From assembly GCF_002208095.1 (NCBI RefSeq), contig NZ_CP017990.1, forward strand, positions 2,852,001 to 2,916,000: DNA of 64,000 nucleotides, read 5' to 3'. The stretch comes from Enterobacter cloacae complex sp. ECNIH7 (GTDB lineage: Bacteria > Pseudomonadota > Gammaproteobacteria > Enterobacterales > Enterobacteriaceae). The position numbers and the translations under genes were made by a program. The number at the start of each line of letters is the position of its first letter. The first letter of the stretch is position 1. Below, piece by piece: positions 27,818-36,041 of this stretch. The notes beneath the pieces are model-generated. The model was not told where the DNA came from, did no database searches, and was given only the letters and a program-made list of their open reading frames with translations.

Positions 27818-27904
27818 AATTGGCCTCCTTATATATTCAGTAGGTTAATGGATGAAGGGAGTGTAGCGGGGGAAAAGGGGTTTGGCTAGTGGGGGGCGAA
27901 TCTA

Positions 27905-28310
27905 ATTCCCTCTCCCTTTGGGAGAGGGTTAGGGTGAGGGGAACATACGGCTGTAGTGGTCATTCCGTTCACTTTATGTTCCTTGCTACTCTGTAACGAC
28001 ATGACCTGTGAACGTGCCAGGGTGGCTCAGTCGCCACCACCCTGGCGACCCGTGCTCCCGGCGGTAAATCGCCGCTTCGCGGTGCCCTCGGCTTATTCCT
28101 TCCGGCTTATCGGGGACGGGCGGAGGCAACGTCCATGTAAAGCCCGCCCTCTCGGCGCATCCCTGCGCCTCGCCCCGGCCTGCAGGAAACGCCTCAGCGA
28201 TTTACAGCCGGACCAGGGTATCGCTGTAAGTCATCTATTTTCCGGAAGCAAGATCCATCGCTTCGGGTAGAGAAATTACTGTGGTTCCCTCTCCCAAAGG
28301 GAGAGGGAAT
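27905..28310. repeat. 406-bp MITE-like element with inverted palindromic ends
   Basis: A 24-base sequence starting ATTCCCTCTCCC (27905-27928) recurs in exact inverted orientation at 28287-28310. Each end is itself a hairpin (CCCTCTCCC-TTT-GGGAGAGGG). The GC-rich interior has no convincing gene and can form further hairpins, for example CCAGGGTGG (28017-28025) with CCACCCTGG (28037-28045). No target duplication is evident. It fills most of the 707-bp gap between maeA and the ABC-F gene, and its right end may act as a transcription barrier 16 bases after maeA. Confidence 0.6.
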
Positions 28311-28325
28311 GGTCGGAAGGCAGAA

Positions 28326-30023
28326 TTAAATCGAGGTACGGCGATAGCTGCGGTATTCAGGCTTCCAGAAGTTGTCGTCGATGGCCTGCTGCAGCGCGTC
28401 GGCAGAGGTTTTCACCGCCACGCCCTGCTGCTGCGCCATTTTACCCACCGCAAACGCGATAGCGCGCGACACCTTGTGAATGTCCTTCAGCTCCGGCAGC
28501 ACCAGCCCTTCACCGTTGTTGACCAGCGGCGAGTAGCCCGCGAGTGTTTCGCTCGCCGACATCAGCATCTCATCGGTAATGCGGGACGCGCCGGAGGCGA
28601 TCACGCCCAGACCAATGCCCGGGAAGATGTAAGAGTTGTTGCACTGGGCGATCGGATAGGTTTTATCCTTCCATACCACCGGGTCGAACGGGCTGCCGGT
28701 GGCGACCAGCGCGTTACCTTCGGTCCAGGCGATGATGTCCTGCGGCGTCGCTTCCACGCGGGAGGTCGGGTTGGAAAGCGGCATCACGATAGGGCGTTCG
28801 CAGTGCTTGTGCATCTCGCGAATGATCTCTTCGGTGAAGAGGCCGGTTTGCCCGGAAACGCCGATCAGAATATCCGGCTTCACGTTGCGCACCACGTCCA
28901 GCAGGGAAAGGACTTCGTTGTCGGTATCCCAGTTTTTCAGGTTCTCGCGCTTCTGCACCAGCTTGTTCTGGAACGGCAGCAGGTTCGGCATAGCGTCGGT
29001 CAGCAGGCCGAAACGGTCAACCATAAAGACGCGGGAGCGGGCCAGCTCTTCGCTTAAGCCTTCGCGCTGCGTCTGGGCGATGATCTGCTCGGCGATGCCA
29101 CAGCCCGCAGAGCCTGCGCCCAGGAAGACGATTTTCTGGTAGCTCAGCTGGCTGCCGGCTGCGCGGCTGGCGGCGATAAGCGTACCCACGGTCACGGCTG
29201 CGGTGCCCTGGATGTCGTCGTTAAAAGAGCAGATCTCATCGCGATAGCGGTTCAGCAGCGGCATCGCGTTTTTCTGCGCGAAGTCTTCAAACTGCAGCAG
29301 AACGTCCGGCCAGCGGTGCTTCACGGCCTGGATGAAGTCGTCGACAAACTGATAGTACTCGTCGTCGGTAATGCGCGGATGGCGCCAGCCCATATAGAGC
29401 GGATCGTTGAGCAGCTGCTGGTTGTTGGTCCCGACGTCCAGCACCACCGGCAGGGTATACGCCGGGCTGATGCCGCCGCAGGCGGTGTAGAGAGAGAGCT
29501 TACCGATTGGGATCCCCATCCCGCCAATGCCCTGGTCGCCGAGGCCGAGAATACGTTCGCCGTCGGTCACCACAATCACTTTGATATTGTGGTTCGGCAC
29601 GTTCTGCAGAATATCGTCCATGTTGTGGCGGTTCTGATAGGAGATGAAAACTCCGCGTGAACGACGGTAGATCTCTGAGAAACGCTCGCAGGCCGCACCC
29701 ACCGTCGGGGTGTAGATCACCGGCATCATCTCTTCGAGATGGTTCTGCACCAGGCGATAGAAGAGGGTTTCATTGGTGTCCTGAATGTTGCGCAGGTAGA
29801 TGTGCTTGTCGATTTCGGTTTTGAAACCCTGATACTGGATCCACGCGCGCTCCGCCTGTTCTTCAATGGTTTCAACCACTTCGGGCAGTAAACCCAGCAG
29901 GTTAAAGCTGCTGCGCTCTTCCATGCTGAAGGCACTGCCTTTGTTGAGCAGGGGGAATTCGAGTAAAACCGGTCCGGCGTATGGGATGTATAAGGAACGA
30001 TGTTTTTTCAGTTTGTTGTCCAT
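28326..30023 (-). CDS. maeA: NAD-dependent malic enzyme
   Basis: This enzyme decarboxylates malate to pyruvate with NAD+. It has 565 aa from ATG 30023, identical in length to E. coli MaeA (SfcA), and very similar throughout ([74 protein letters not shown]). The malic-enzyme signature FNDDIQGT binds the metal and malate. A GTG three codons upstream (30032) is possible but less likely. The order maeA, sra, bdm is as in E. coli. Confidence 0.96.
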   Translation of the reverse strand: MDNKLKKHRSLYIPYAGPVLLEFPLLNKGSAFSMEERSSFNLLGLLPEVVETIEEQAERAWIQYQGFKTEIDKHIYLRNIQDTNETLFYRLVQNHLEEMMPVIYTPTVGAACERFSEIYRRSRGVFISYQNRHNMDDILQNVPNHNIKVIVVTDGERILGLGDQGIGGMGIPIGKLSLYTACGGISPAYTLPVVLDVGTNNQQLLNDPLYMGWRHPRITDDEYYQFVDDFIQAVKHRWPDVLLQFEDFAQKNAMPLLNRYRDEICSFNDDIQGTAAVTVGTLIAASRAAGSQLSYQKIVFLGAGSAGCGIAEQIIAQTQREGLSEELARSRVFMVDRFGLLTDAMPNLLPFQNKLVQKRENLKNWDTDNEVLSLLDVVRNVKPDILIGVSGQTGLFTEEIIREMHKHCERPIVMPLSNPTSRVEATPQDIIAWTEGNALVATGSPFDPVVWKDKTYPIAQCNNSYIFPGIGLGVIASGASRITDEMLMSASETLAGYSPLVNNGEGLVLPELKDIHKVSRAIAFAVGKMAQQQGVAVKTSADALQQAIDDNFWKPEYRSYRRTSI

Positions 30024-30151
30024 GTCACTCACTCTTTTTATGAAGATCCGTCCCTGACACTGCTGTTTGTCATCTTTCTGGCCTGTGCGATGGGGTGCGG
30101 TCAGGCGGTATTATAAAGGAGCTAAATATTAATTACCGCAACACATAAACA

Positions 30152-30180
30152 AAAACACCATCGGGATTACCGATGGTGTT
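30152..30180 (-). terminator. Rho-independent terminator of sra
   Basis: On the minus strand AACACCATCGG-TAATC-CCGATGGTGTT forms an 11-bp perfect stem and runs into TTTTTG. It lies 20 bases past the sra stop codon and before maeA. Confidence 0.9.
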
Positions 30181-30199
30181 CTGGATCTCAGTCTGGAAC

Positions 30200-30337
30200 T
30201 TACTTGCCGGCGTGGCGTTTTCTGCCGGTGGCGTGCGTGACCTGCGTTTCGTGGTCGCCTTCAATCACCACTTTACGCTGATTTGAAAGCTTGTAGTTCA
30301 GTCCCAGAATATGGCGTGCCTGACGGTTCGATTTCAT
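30200..30337 (-). CDS. sra: Stationary-phase-induced ribosome-associated protein Sra
   Basis: This very basic 45-aa protein begins [20 protein letters not shown] and ends TGRKRHAGK, nearly the same as E. coli Sra/RpsV (45 aa). Sra binds the 30S subunit in stationary phase. GAGGAG lies seven bases before ATG 30337. A strong terminator follows. Its place between bdm and maeA is conserved. Confidence 0.95.
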   Translation of the reverse strand: MKSNRQARHILGLNYKLSNQRKVVIEGDHETQVTHATGRKRHAGK

Positions 30338-30432
30338 GTTAACTCCTCAATCCTGTTGATAGTTTTAAGGACCAGTTTGCTTACGCAAACGAAATGTAAC
30401 CCCTTAGGTTGCAGATCCAGCTTAGCAGGTTT

Positions 30433-30648
30433 TTACAAGGGTGCGTTTTGCCCGCTGACGACGTAGTTAATAGTCTGCTGGTAGATGTCACTGAGGATGT
30501 CATTATCCGTGGATTCCACCCATTTGGTTAGTTCCATCAAAATGTCATCTTCAGTCACAGCACCGTGCTCGGCGTGAAGACCCTGCGCAATCGCGTTAAC
30601 GAGTTCAGGTTGTGCTGCTGCGGTATTTGCCGGGTAATAAGTAAACAT
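30433..30648 (-). CDS. bdm: Biofilm-dependent modulation protein Bdm
   Basis: This 71-aa small acidic protein matches E. coli Bdm in length and sequence (MFTYYPANT..., VTEDDILMELTKWVE, NDILSDIYQQTINYVVSGQ). In E. coli Bdm influences flagellar gene expression and biofilm formation and is controlled by RcsB and RNase III. ATG 30648 has a GGAGG ribosome-binding site; a longer reading to 30747 is not supported. Confidence 0.95.
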   Translation of the reverse strand: MFTYYPANTAAAQPELVNAIAQGLHAEHGAVTEDDILMELTKWVESTDNDILSDIYQQTINYVVSGQNAPL

Positions 30649-30838
30649 GCTGCCTCCGTGTCGTTGTCTGTTTAATGGTACGGCTCGCAAAAAATTTAAT
30701 TCATAAACAGAATGGCAAATATTTTCCCGGTTGTGGTTCAGATTCATCTTAGAAATAAAAATGACATAAGTGCATGCTTTTATGCACTTTTAAAAGGTGT
30801 GGCTATATCGACGGGTAACGGCGGGGATATTTTGGCGG

Positions 30839-30877
30839 GGCTCCTGCTATCGCGGAAATATAGCAGGAGCCGTTTTT
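30839..30877 (+). terminator. Strong hairpin with T-run on the plus strand
   Basis: GGCTCCTGCTAT (30839-30850) pairs with ATAGCAGGAGCC (30860-30871), a 12-bp perfect stem followed by GTTTTT. The T-run is on the plus strand, yet the genes on both sides (bdm, the beta-lactamase-fold gene) are on the minus strand. It may still help end the minus-strand transcript, or it may close an unannotated plus-strand RNA. Confidence 0.6.
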
Positions 30878-30880
30878 AAA

Positions 30881-31732
30881 TTACCACTTCATTTCGCCAG
30901 TATTCACTTTGGCGCTTAATTCCAGCGAGCTTTCATCAGCCAGGCCCGGATACTGTTTTTTCAGGGTATTGATAACGCCTGCGGAATCTTTATGCGCGGC
31001 TAAAGCCTTTTCAAAGCGCTGCAGATAGTCGCGGGTAAAATCAATCGCGCCAGTGCCCGCTGGTGGGGTGCCCAGGTAGTGGCCCGGGATCACGCGCTCG
31101 GGTTTGTGCGCGGCCATATGCTCCAGCGTTTCCTGCCACTGCTTGCGGCTTTCCGGCGTCTGGGTGTCTGCCGTCCAGACGTGAATGCCCCAGGCTACCC
31201 CGGTGCCGCCGAGGATCGTTTTTGCTGAGGGGATCCACACATAGGCCGCGTAGCTGTCTGACTGCTCGATATCGACCTTTTCCCCGTCAACCATGAACGT
31301 GGTGGAGGCAAGAACCTGCGGGACAACCAGCTCCGTTGGCGCGCCGTCCTTCATCTGCGGCCCCCAGAAGGCGAGCTTGGCATCTTTGGTGGCTTTAATA
31401 TGGTCAACCACATGCTGCGTGGCCACCACTTTGGCATTCGGGAAGGCTTTGACCAGCGGCTGCAGGCCAAAATAGAAATCCGGATCGCCGGAGGTGATCA
31501 CAATCTTATTCAGGGTTTTACCGCTGCGGCGGATTTTTTCTACCAGCGCTTCGCCATCCTTCACGCTGAACTGCGCGTCAAACAGCACCGCCTCTTTCGG
31601 ACCGGAAACCAGCGTGGAGGAGACCGGGAAAATGCCTTTTTCCTGCGGGTTCCAGGTATCAATGGTTAACGGCGCGGCAAAAACAGCTGGAGTGAAAAGG
31701 GTGGAAAGCAGGGCAAGATGAGTGAATTTCAT
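30881..31732 (-). CDS. Exported metallo-beta-lactamase-fold protein with altered metal motif
   Basis: This 283-aa protein has a signal peptide (MKFTHLALLSTLFTPAVFA, then A). The metallo-beta-lactamase fold is recognisable from VLFDAQFSVKDGEALVEKIR, the histidine in VIPGHYLGTP and the general layout. The normal metal-binding motif HxHxDH is replaced by SGDPDFYF, so at most one zinc could bind in the usual way. It is probably periplasmic with a changed activity; substrate unknown. It is divergent from a LysR-type regulator 110 bases away, which probably controls it. Confidence 0.8.
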   Translation of the reverse strand: MKFTHLALLSTLFTPAVFAAPLTIDTWNPQEKGIFPVSSTLVSGPKEAVLFDAQFSVKDGEALVEKIRRSGKTLNKIVITSGDPDFYFGLQPLVKAFPNAKVVATQHVVDHIKATKDAKLAFWGPQMKDGAPTELVVPQVLASTTFMVDGEKVDIEQSDSYAAYVWIPSAKTILGGTGVAWGIHVWTADTQTPESRKQWQETLEHMAAHKPERVIPGHYLGTPPAGTGAIDFTRDYLQRFEKALAAHKDSAGVINTLKKQYPGLADESSLELSAKVNTGEMKW

Positions 31733-31842
31733 GCTGTTGTCTCTGTTGTTCAGGAATGTGTCTATTGTACGGATATTCGCATTTGCCAGAATTCCTGAAA
31801 CAAGACATGCTTAGTTTCATAAATCGAGCAAATGGAGCTTTT

Positions 31843-32718
31843 ATGGATCGCGTTATCGCCGCTCAGGTCTACAACCGGATATGCGAGCTGGGCAGTTTGA
31901 GCGCGGCGGCCCGCGCGTTGGGCATTTCCCGACCGATGGTGAGCCGCTACCTTGAACAAATGGAGAAGTGGGCGGGGACGCGGCTGGTAAACCGCTCCAC
32001 GCGCAAGCTGACGCTGACCGCGGCAGGGGAAAAGGTGCTGCAAAAAACGCGGACGCTCTCGCAGATTTCGCAGGAAATCGAGGGCCAGTCGGAGAAAGAT
32101 CTGCCGTCCGGCACGCTGCGGGTGGCCTGCGCCCATTTTACCGCCATGCACCTGATTGCGCCGGTCCTGCCTGAGCTGCTCTCGCGCTACCCGCAGCTGC
32201 GCATTGAGCTGGACGTGAACAACCACCCGGTCAGCCTGGTGGGAGAGCGCATTGATGTCGCCGTGCGCATTACCGACAACCCCGAACCCGGCATGATTGC
32301 CCGCCGGCTGGGGGAATGTCGCTCGGTGCTCTGCGCCTCGCCGGCGTATCTGGCACAGCACGGTATCCCCGTCAGCCCTGAAGAATTAGCGCAGCACAAC
32401 TGTCTGCACTACAGCTTTTTTGCCGGGCAGTCCTGGCACTTCCTGACGCCGGAAGGGGAAAGCCTGAGCGTGGCCGTCAGCGGCAACCTGAGCGCCAGCA
32501 TCTCTTCACTGTTGATGGACGCGGCGATCAAGCACTGCGGTATTGCCATGCTGCCGGAGCGCGAAGCGTCTGCCGCGCTGGAACAGGGGTTGCTGGTGCC
32601 GGTGCTGGAGGCGCTTGAGCCGAAACCGCTTGCCATCCATGGCATTTATCAGTCCCGGGAATACCAGCCTGCCGCGCTGCGCGTGTTCCTTGACGAACTG
32701 TCGCGCTACCTGGCATAA
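31843..32718 (+). CDS. LysR-type regulator, divergent to the beta-lactamase-fold gene
   Basis: This 291-aa regulator has an N-terminal winged helix-turn-helix (LGSLSAAARALGISRPMVSRYLEQ) and a substrate-binding-like sensing domain from about residue 90. ATG 31843 has GGAG seven bases upstream; a reading from 31756 adds residues outside the family. Divergent orientation to the exported metallo-hydrolase gene and the short shared promoter region are typical of a LysR regulator and its target. Inducer unknown. Confidence 0.88.
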   Translation: MDRVIAAQVYNRICELGSLSAAARALGISRPMVSRYLEQMEKWAGTRLVNRSTRKLTLTAAGEKVLQKTRTLSQISQEIEGQSEKDLPSGTLRVACAHFTAMHLIAPVLPELLSRYPQLRIELDVNNHPVSLVGERIDVAVRITDNPEPGMIARRLGECRSVLCASPAYLAQHGIPVSPEELAQHNCLHYSFFAGQSWHFLTPEGESLSVAVSGNLSASISSLLMDAAIKHCGIAMLPEREASAALEQGLLVPVLEALEPKPLAIHGIYQSREYQPAALRVFLDELSRYLA

Positions 32719-32725
32719 GAAGGTA

Positions 32726-33685
32726 TTACTTCGCCTTTAGCCAGGGAGACGTCGTGCTCCAGAAAATAATATCGGCACCGAGATAACTTTCGCCGAAGCG
32801 GACAAATTCCGCTTTGGTGAACGGTTTTCCGGTCTGAGGATTCTTATAGGTCAGGGTCGGTTCCTGAACCGCCATGGCGATGAGCGGCAGCGTCTGTTTA
32901 TTTTTATGGAAGAAGGGATAGGCATTCTTCATGTGTGCCTTGCGGTTGGGAACAATGTCCGGCCCACCCAGGCCGATATTGTTGGCGCCGGCATACGCAA
33001 ACAGTCGCCCCATGTAGTTGTGGTCATTATCCCATTCGCACGGCCAGAAGTTCACGTACTGCACCACGCGTGATTTCTGAAAAGCCTTTCGCGCAAAGGC
33101 CAGGTTTTCCATTTCACCCGCGAAATAGCTGTCGCAGGTAAATCCGGCGGGCGGATTTTTTTCGTCGATATCAATGGCGGTTTCGGGCAGATTTACCCCA
33201 TACACCTTTCCATCAAAGCGTTTCGCGAGGGCGGCCAGCAGCGCCTGGTAGCGCTGGCGCACGGCAGGATCCCACTGACGCGCCACCCACCCTGAACCGA
33301 CCGGCTTGCCTTCGCCGGGGTTATCGAACTGCGGCGCAATCCCGCCACCGTACTGCGTGTCGTGCATCAGATAGTCCGGAACGTAGCGGGCGTCCGGCTC
33401 AAAGAAACGATCCTGGATTTGAATAAAGAGCTTTTTTCCGGCGGCCTCAACGCGCGCCAGATCCTGTTCAATCCGCGAGAAGTCATAGCTGTCCTTCTCG
33501 GGTTCCAGCAGGCGCCAGTTGTAAACGATCTGCACGCCGCCGATATCGTTTCGCGCAACGAGCGGAAACGCCGCGTCGAGATCGCCAGAGCTGGTATAGA
33601 TAAAGTTCTCCGGCGTTTTCGCCAGTGAAGAGAGCGACAGAGCCAGCGTGGTGACGGCAACGGCCATCCTGATTTTTAGCGCCAT
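32726..33685 (-). CDS. Exported TIM-barrel-like protein, putative glycosidase
   Basis: This 319-aa protein has a signal peptide (MALKIRMAVAVTTLALSLSS). The alternation of strands and helices and the segments GGVQIVYNWRLLEP, KLFIQIQDRFF, VYGVNLPETAID and LIAMAVQEPTL look like a glycoside hydrolase of the GH5/GH42 type. Glu168 in NLPE and Glu275 in VQEP are candidates for acid/base and nucleophile. I do not recognise a characterised homologue. Its ribosome-binding site is AAGGAT. It converges with the LysR gene, 7 bases apart, and its promoter region faces osmC. Confidence 0.65.
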   Translation of the reverse strand: MALKIRMAVAVTTLALSLSSLAKTPENFIYTSSGDLDAAFPLVARNDIGGVQIVYNWRLLEPEKDSYDFSRIEQDLARVEAAGKKLFIQIQDRFFEPDARYVPDYLMHDTQYGGGIAPQFDNPGEGKPVGSGWVARQWDPAVRQRYQALLAALAKRFDGKVYGVNLPETAIDIDEKNPPAGFTCDSYFAGEMENLAFARKAFQKSRVVQYVNFWPCEWDNDHNYMGRLFAYAGANNIGLGGPDIVPNRKAHMKNAYPFFHKNKQTLPLIAMAVQEPTLTYKNPQTGKPFTKAEFVRFGESYLGADIIFWSTTSPWLKAK

Positions 33686-33762
33686 ATCATTATCCTTTTT
33701 GTCGGTACAGCAGGTGAAAGTCCCGGAATTGTCTGTGTTCCAGGGTGGGGCAGATGCGTAGT

Positions 33763-33770
33763 CTATACTT
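33763..33770 (+). promoter_or_regulatory. Probable sigma-S -10 element of osmC
   Basis: CTATACTT matches the RpoS-type extended -10 consensus (CTATACT) and lies 31 bases before the osmC start. OsmC of E. coli is osmotically and RpoS induced. Confidence 0.55.
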
Positions 33771-33800
33771 AACCCTTTGTAAGCCAAAAGGAGAGCAAGA

Positions 33801-34229
33801 ATGACTATTCATAAGCACGGTTCGGCACACTGGTCTGGCGACATTAAGCGCGGAAAAGGAACGGTTTCCACCGAGAGCGGCGTTCTCAATCAGCAGCCTT
33901 ATGGTTTCAATACCCGCTTTGAGGGCGAAAAGGGGACCAACCCCGAAGAGCTGATTGGCGCGGCACATGCGGCCTGCTTCTCAATGGCGCTGTCGCTGAT
34001 GCTCGGCGAAGCGGGTTATACCGCCGATTCCATTGATACCACGGCGGACGTCTCTCTGGATAAAACCGACGGCGGCTTTGCCATCACTAAGGTTGCCCTG
34101 AAAAGCAAGGTGACCGTTCCAGGCATCGCCCCGCAGCAGTTCGACGGCATTATTCAGAAAGCAAAAGCGGGCTGTCCGGTCTCGCAGCTCCTGAAAGCTG
34201 AGATTACGCTGGACTATAAGCTTAATTAA
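33801..34229 (+). CDS. osmC: Osmotically inducible peroxidase OsmC
   Basis: This 142-aa cytoplasmic peroxiredoxin-like enzyme reduces organic hydroperoxides. The two catalytic cysteines are in HAACFSMALS and AGCPVSQLL, and the conserved N-terminal Arg region GVLNQQPYGFNTRF is present. E. coli OsmC has 143 aa. AAGGAG lies eight bases before ATG 33801. It is located between bdm and ddp as in E. coli, although several genes have been inserted. Confidence 0.95.
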   Translation: MTIHKHGSAHWSGDIKRGKGTVSTESGVLNQQPYGFNTRFEGEKGTNPEELIGAAHAACFSMALSLMLGEAGYTADSIDTTADVSLDKTDGGFAITKVALKSKVTVPGIAPQQFDGIIQKAKAGCPVSQLLKAEITLDYKLN

Positions 34230-34234
34230 ACCGC

Positions 34235-34254
34235 AGCCGGGTTTGCGCCCGGCT
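34235..34254. terminator. Shared hairpin between osmC and the facing LysR gene
   Basis: AGCCGGG-TTTGCG-CCCGGCT is a 7-bp perfect stem in the 23-bp gap between converging genes; it overlaps the LysR stop codon. The T-run is weak on both strands. Confidence 0.5.
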
Positions 34255-35158
34255 ATCCCTTCAGCGCGGCGGGGAACACCTCCGCCAGCCAGGCGATAAA
34301 TACCTTCAGCCTGTGCGTCAAATGCCGGTTCTGCGGGTAAACCACATGAAACGGATAGGCGGCAGGGCGCCAGCCGCCCAGGATAGCCGCCAGAGTTCCC
34401 GCCTGCAAATACGCCTTTGCCGAATACTCAAAGGTTTGAACGATCCCCAGCCCCGCCGCGGCAGCCGCCAGATGGGCATTACTTTCATTGACGCCGAGAT
34501 AGTGCGGAATGTTGATTTCCAGCGCCTCGCCGTTCTGCCGGAAGCGAAACGGAAACGGCCGTCCGGTTACGGGCGAGAGATAGCTAATCAGCTTGTGGCC
34601 GTTGCACAGCTCCTGCGGATAGGCCGGGACGCCGTGATTTTTCAGGTAACCCGGCGTCGCGCAGGTGACCATTTCGGCGTTACCGAGATGACGGGCGATG
34701 AGAGTTGAGTCGTCCAGCGGACCGCCGCGAATCACGCAGTCTACGTTACCGCTGATGAGATCGACCGGCCGGTCGGCCACGCCAAGGTCGATGCGGATCT
34801 CAGGGTAGCGCTGCATAAATTCCGGAAGCAGGGGAATGAGCACGTCCCGGGCGGTGGAGCCGCCCACGTCAACCCGCAAATGCCCTTTTGGCGTCGCGCG
34901 GGAAACGCGAAACGAGGTGTCGATATCTTCGATATCAATCAGCACCCTGAGCGCTTTTTCATAGTATTCCATCCCTTCAGGCGTCGCGACCACCCGGCGA
35001 GTGGTCCGGTGCAGAAGGCGTATCTCCAGGTGCGACTCAAGCGATTTGACCAGCTTGCTCAGCGTGGCGATCGGCATATTCAGCGAGTCCGCCGCGCGGG
35101 TAAAGCTGCCGGACTCCACGACCCGCGTAAAGGCGCGCATCGCCATGAGCTGGTCCAT
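34253..35158 (-). CDS. LysR-type regulator, divergent to the dehydrogenase gene
   Basis: This 301-aa LysR-family regulator has a helix-turn-helix (SGSFTRAADSLNMPIATLSKLV) and an effector domain (HLRVDVGGSTARDVLIPLLP). GAGG precedes ATG 35158. It belongs to the subgroup of YafC/DhcR-like regulators that often sit beside, and repress, short-chain dehydrogenase genes; the divergent gene at 35292 is one. The 133-bp gap is the presumed control region. Confidence 0.88.
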   Translation of the reverse strand: MDQLMAMRAFTRVVESGSFTRAADSLNMPIATLSKLVKSLESHLEIRLLHRTTRRVVATPEGMEYYEKALRVLIDIEDIDTSFRVSRATPKGHLRVDVGGSTARDVLIPLLPEFMQRYPEIRIDLGVADRPVDLISGNVDCVIRGGPLDDSTLIARHLGNAEMVTCATPGYLKNHGVPAYPQELCNGHKLISYLSPVTGRPFPFRFRQNGEALEINIPHYLGVNESNAHLAAAAAGLGIVQTFEYSAKAYLQAGTLAAILGGWRPAAYPFHVVYPQNRHLTHRLKVFIAWLAEVFPAALKG

Positions 35159-35291
35159 GATGACCTCGAATTATTTCTGTATGTGAATAGTCATTTTCAT
35201 TTTTGCCCATTTTTCACTAATGCCGCAAGGGCTAAAGTTTGTCCAACGCGAGCGAAAGCGCGCACCACAAACCCAACAAAAGGTAAATGAC

Positions 35292-36041
35292 ATGAACACG
35301 ACTCTCTCAGGAAAAATCGCACTGGTCACCGGCGGCAGCACCGGTATTGGTCTTGCCACGGCGCAGGAGCTGGCGGCGCAGGGCGCGAAGGTGTACATCA
35401 CCGGTCGTCGTCAGGCCGAACTGGACGCCGCGGTAGCAGAGATTGCTTCTGACGCCGTGGGCATTCGCGCGGACGTTTCAAAGCTTGCCGATCTGGATGA
35501 GGTTTATGCCCGGATAGCCAAAGATGAAGGCCGTCTTGATATCCTGTTCGCCAATGCCGGTGGCGGCGATATGCTGCCGCTGGGCGCGATCACCGAAGAG
35601 CAGTTTGACCGGATTTTCGGCACCAACGTCCGCGGAGTGCTGTTCACGGTGCAGAAGGCGCTGCCGCTGCTCTCCGCCGGATCGTCGATTATTCTGACCG
35701 GCTCGACGGTCTCCGTTAAAGGGACGGCCAACTTCAGCGTCTACAGCGCCAGCAAGGCCGCCGTGCGCAACTTTGCCCGCTCCTGGGCGCTGGATTTGCA
35801 GGGCCGCGGGATCCGCGTCAACGTGGTGAGCCCGGGCCCGATCAAAACGCCAGGTCTCGGCGATCTGGTGCCGGAAGAACACCGTCAGGGGCTGTACGAC
35901 GCGCTGGCCGCCCAGGTACCGCTGGGGCGTTTAGGCGCGCCGGGCGAGGTGGGTAAAGCGGTGGCGTTTCTGGCCTCCGACGCGGCCAGCTTTATTAACG
36001 CCATCGAGCTGTTTGTGGACGGCGGAATGGCGCAAATCTAA
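35292..36041 (+). CDS. Short-chain dehydrogenase/reductase
   Basis: This 249-aa NAD(P)-dependent oxidoreductase has the classical SDR motifs: TGGSTGIG (residues 12-19) for the cofactor, NAGG, the catalytic serine in TGSTVS and YSASK with the active Tyr and Lys. ATG 35292 follows AAGG and fits the family start; a longer reading to 35220 is not supported. Substrate unknown. The stop codon overlaps that of the converging ddpF gene (CTAA serves both strands). Probably controlled by the divergent LysR regulator. Confidence 0.88.
   Translation: MNTTLSGKIALVTGGSTGIGLATAQELAAQGAKVYITGRRQAELDAAVAEIASDAVGIRADVSKLADLDEVYARIAKDEGRLDILFANAGGGDMLPLGAITEEQFDRIFGTNVRGVLFTVQKALPLLSAGSSIILTGSTVSVKGTANFSVYSASKAAVRNFARSWALDLQGRGIRVNVVSPGPIKTPGLGDLVPEEHRQGLYDALAAQVPLGRLGAPGEVGKAVAFLASDAASFINAIELFVDGGMAQI

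Noticed and set aside
28281..29057. 258-codon open frame on the plus strand opposite maeA
   Set aside because: Its protein is an antisense shadow of the conserved maeA sequence and starts in the repeat element.
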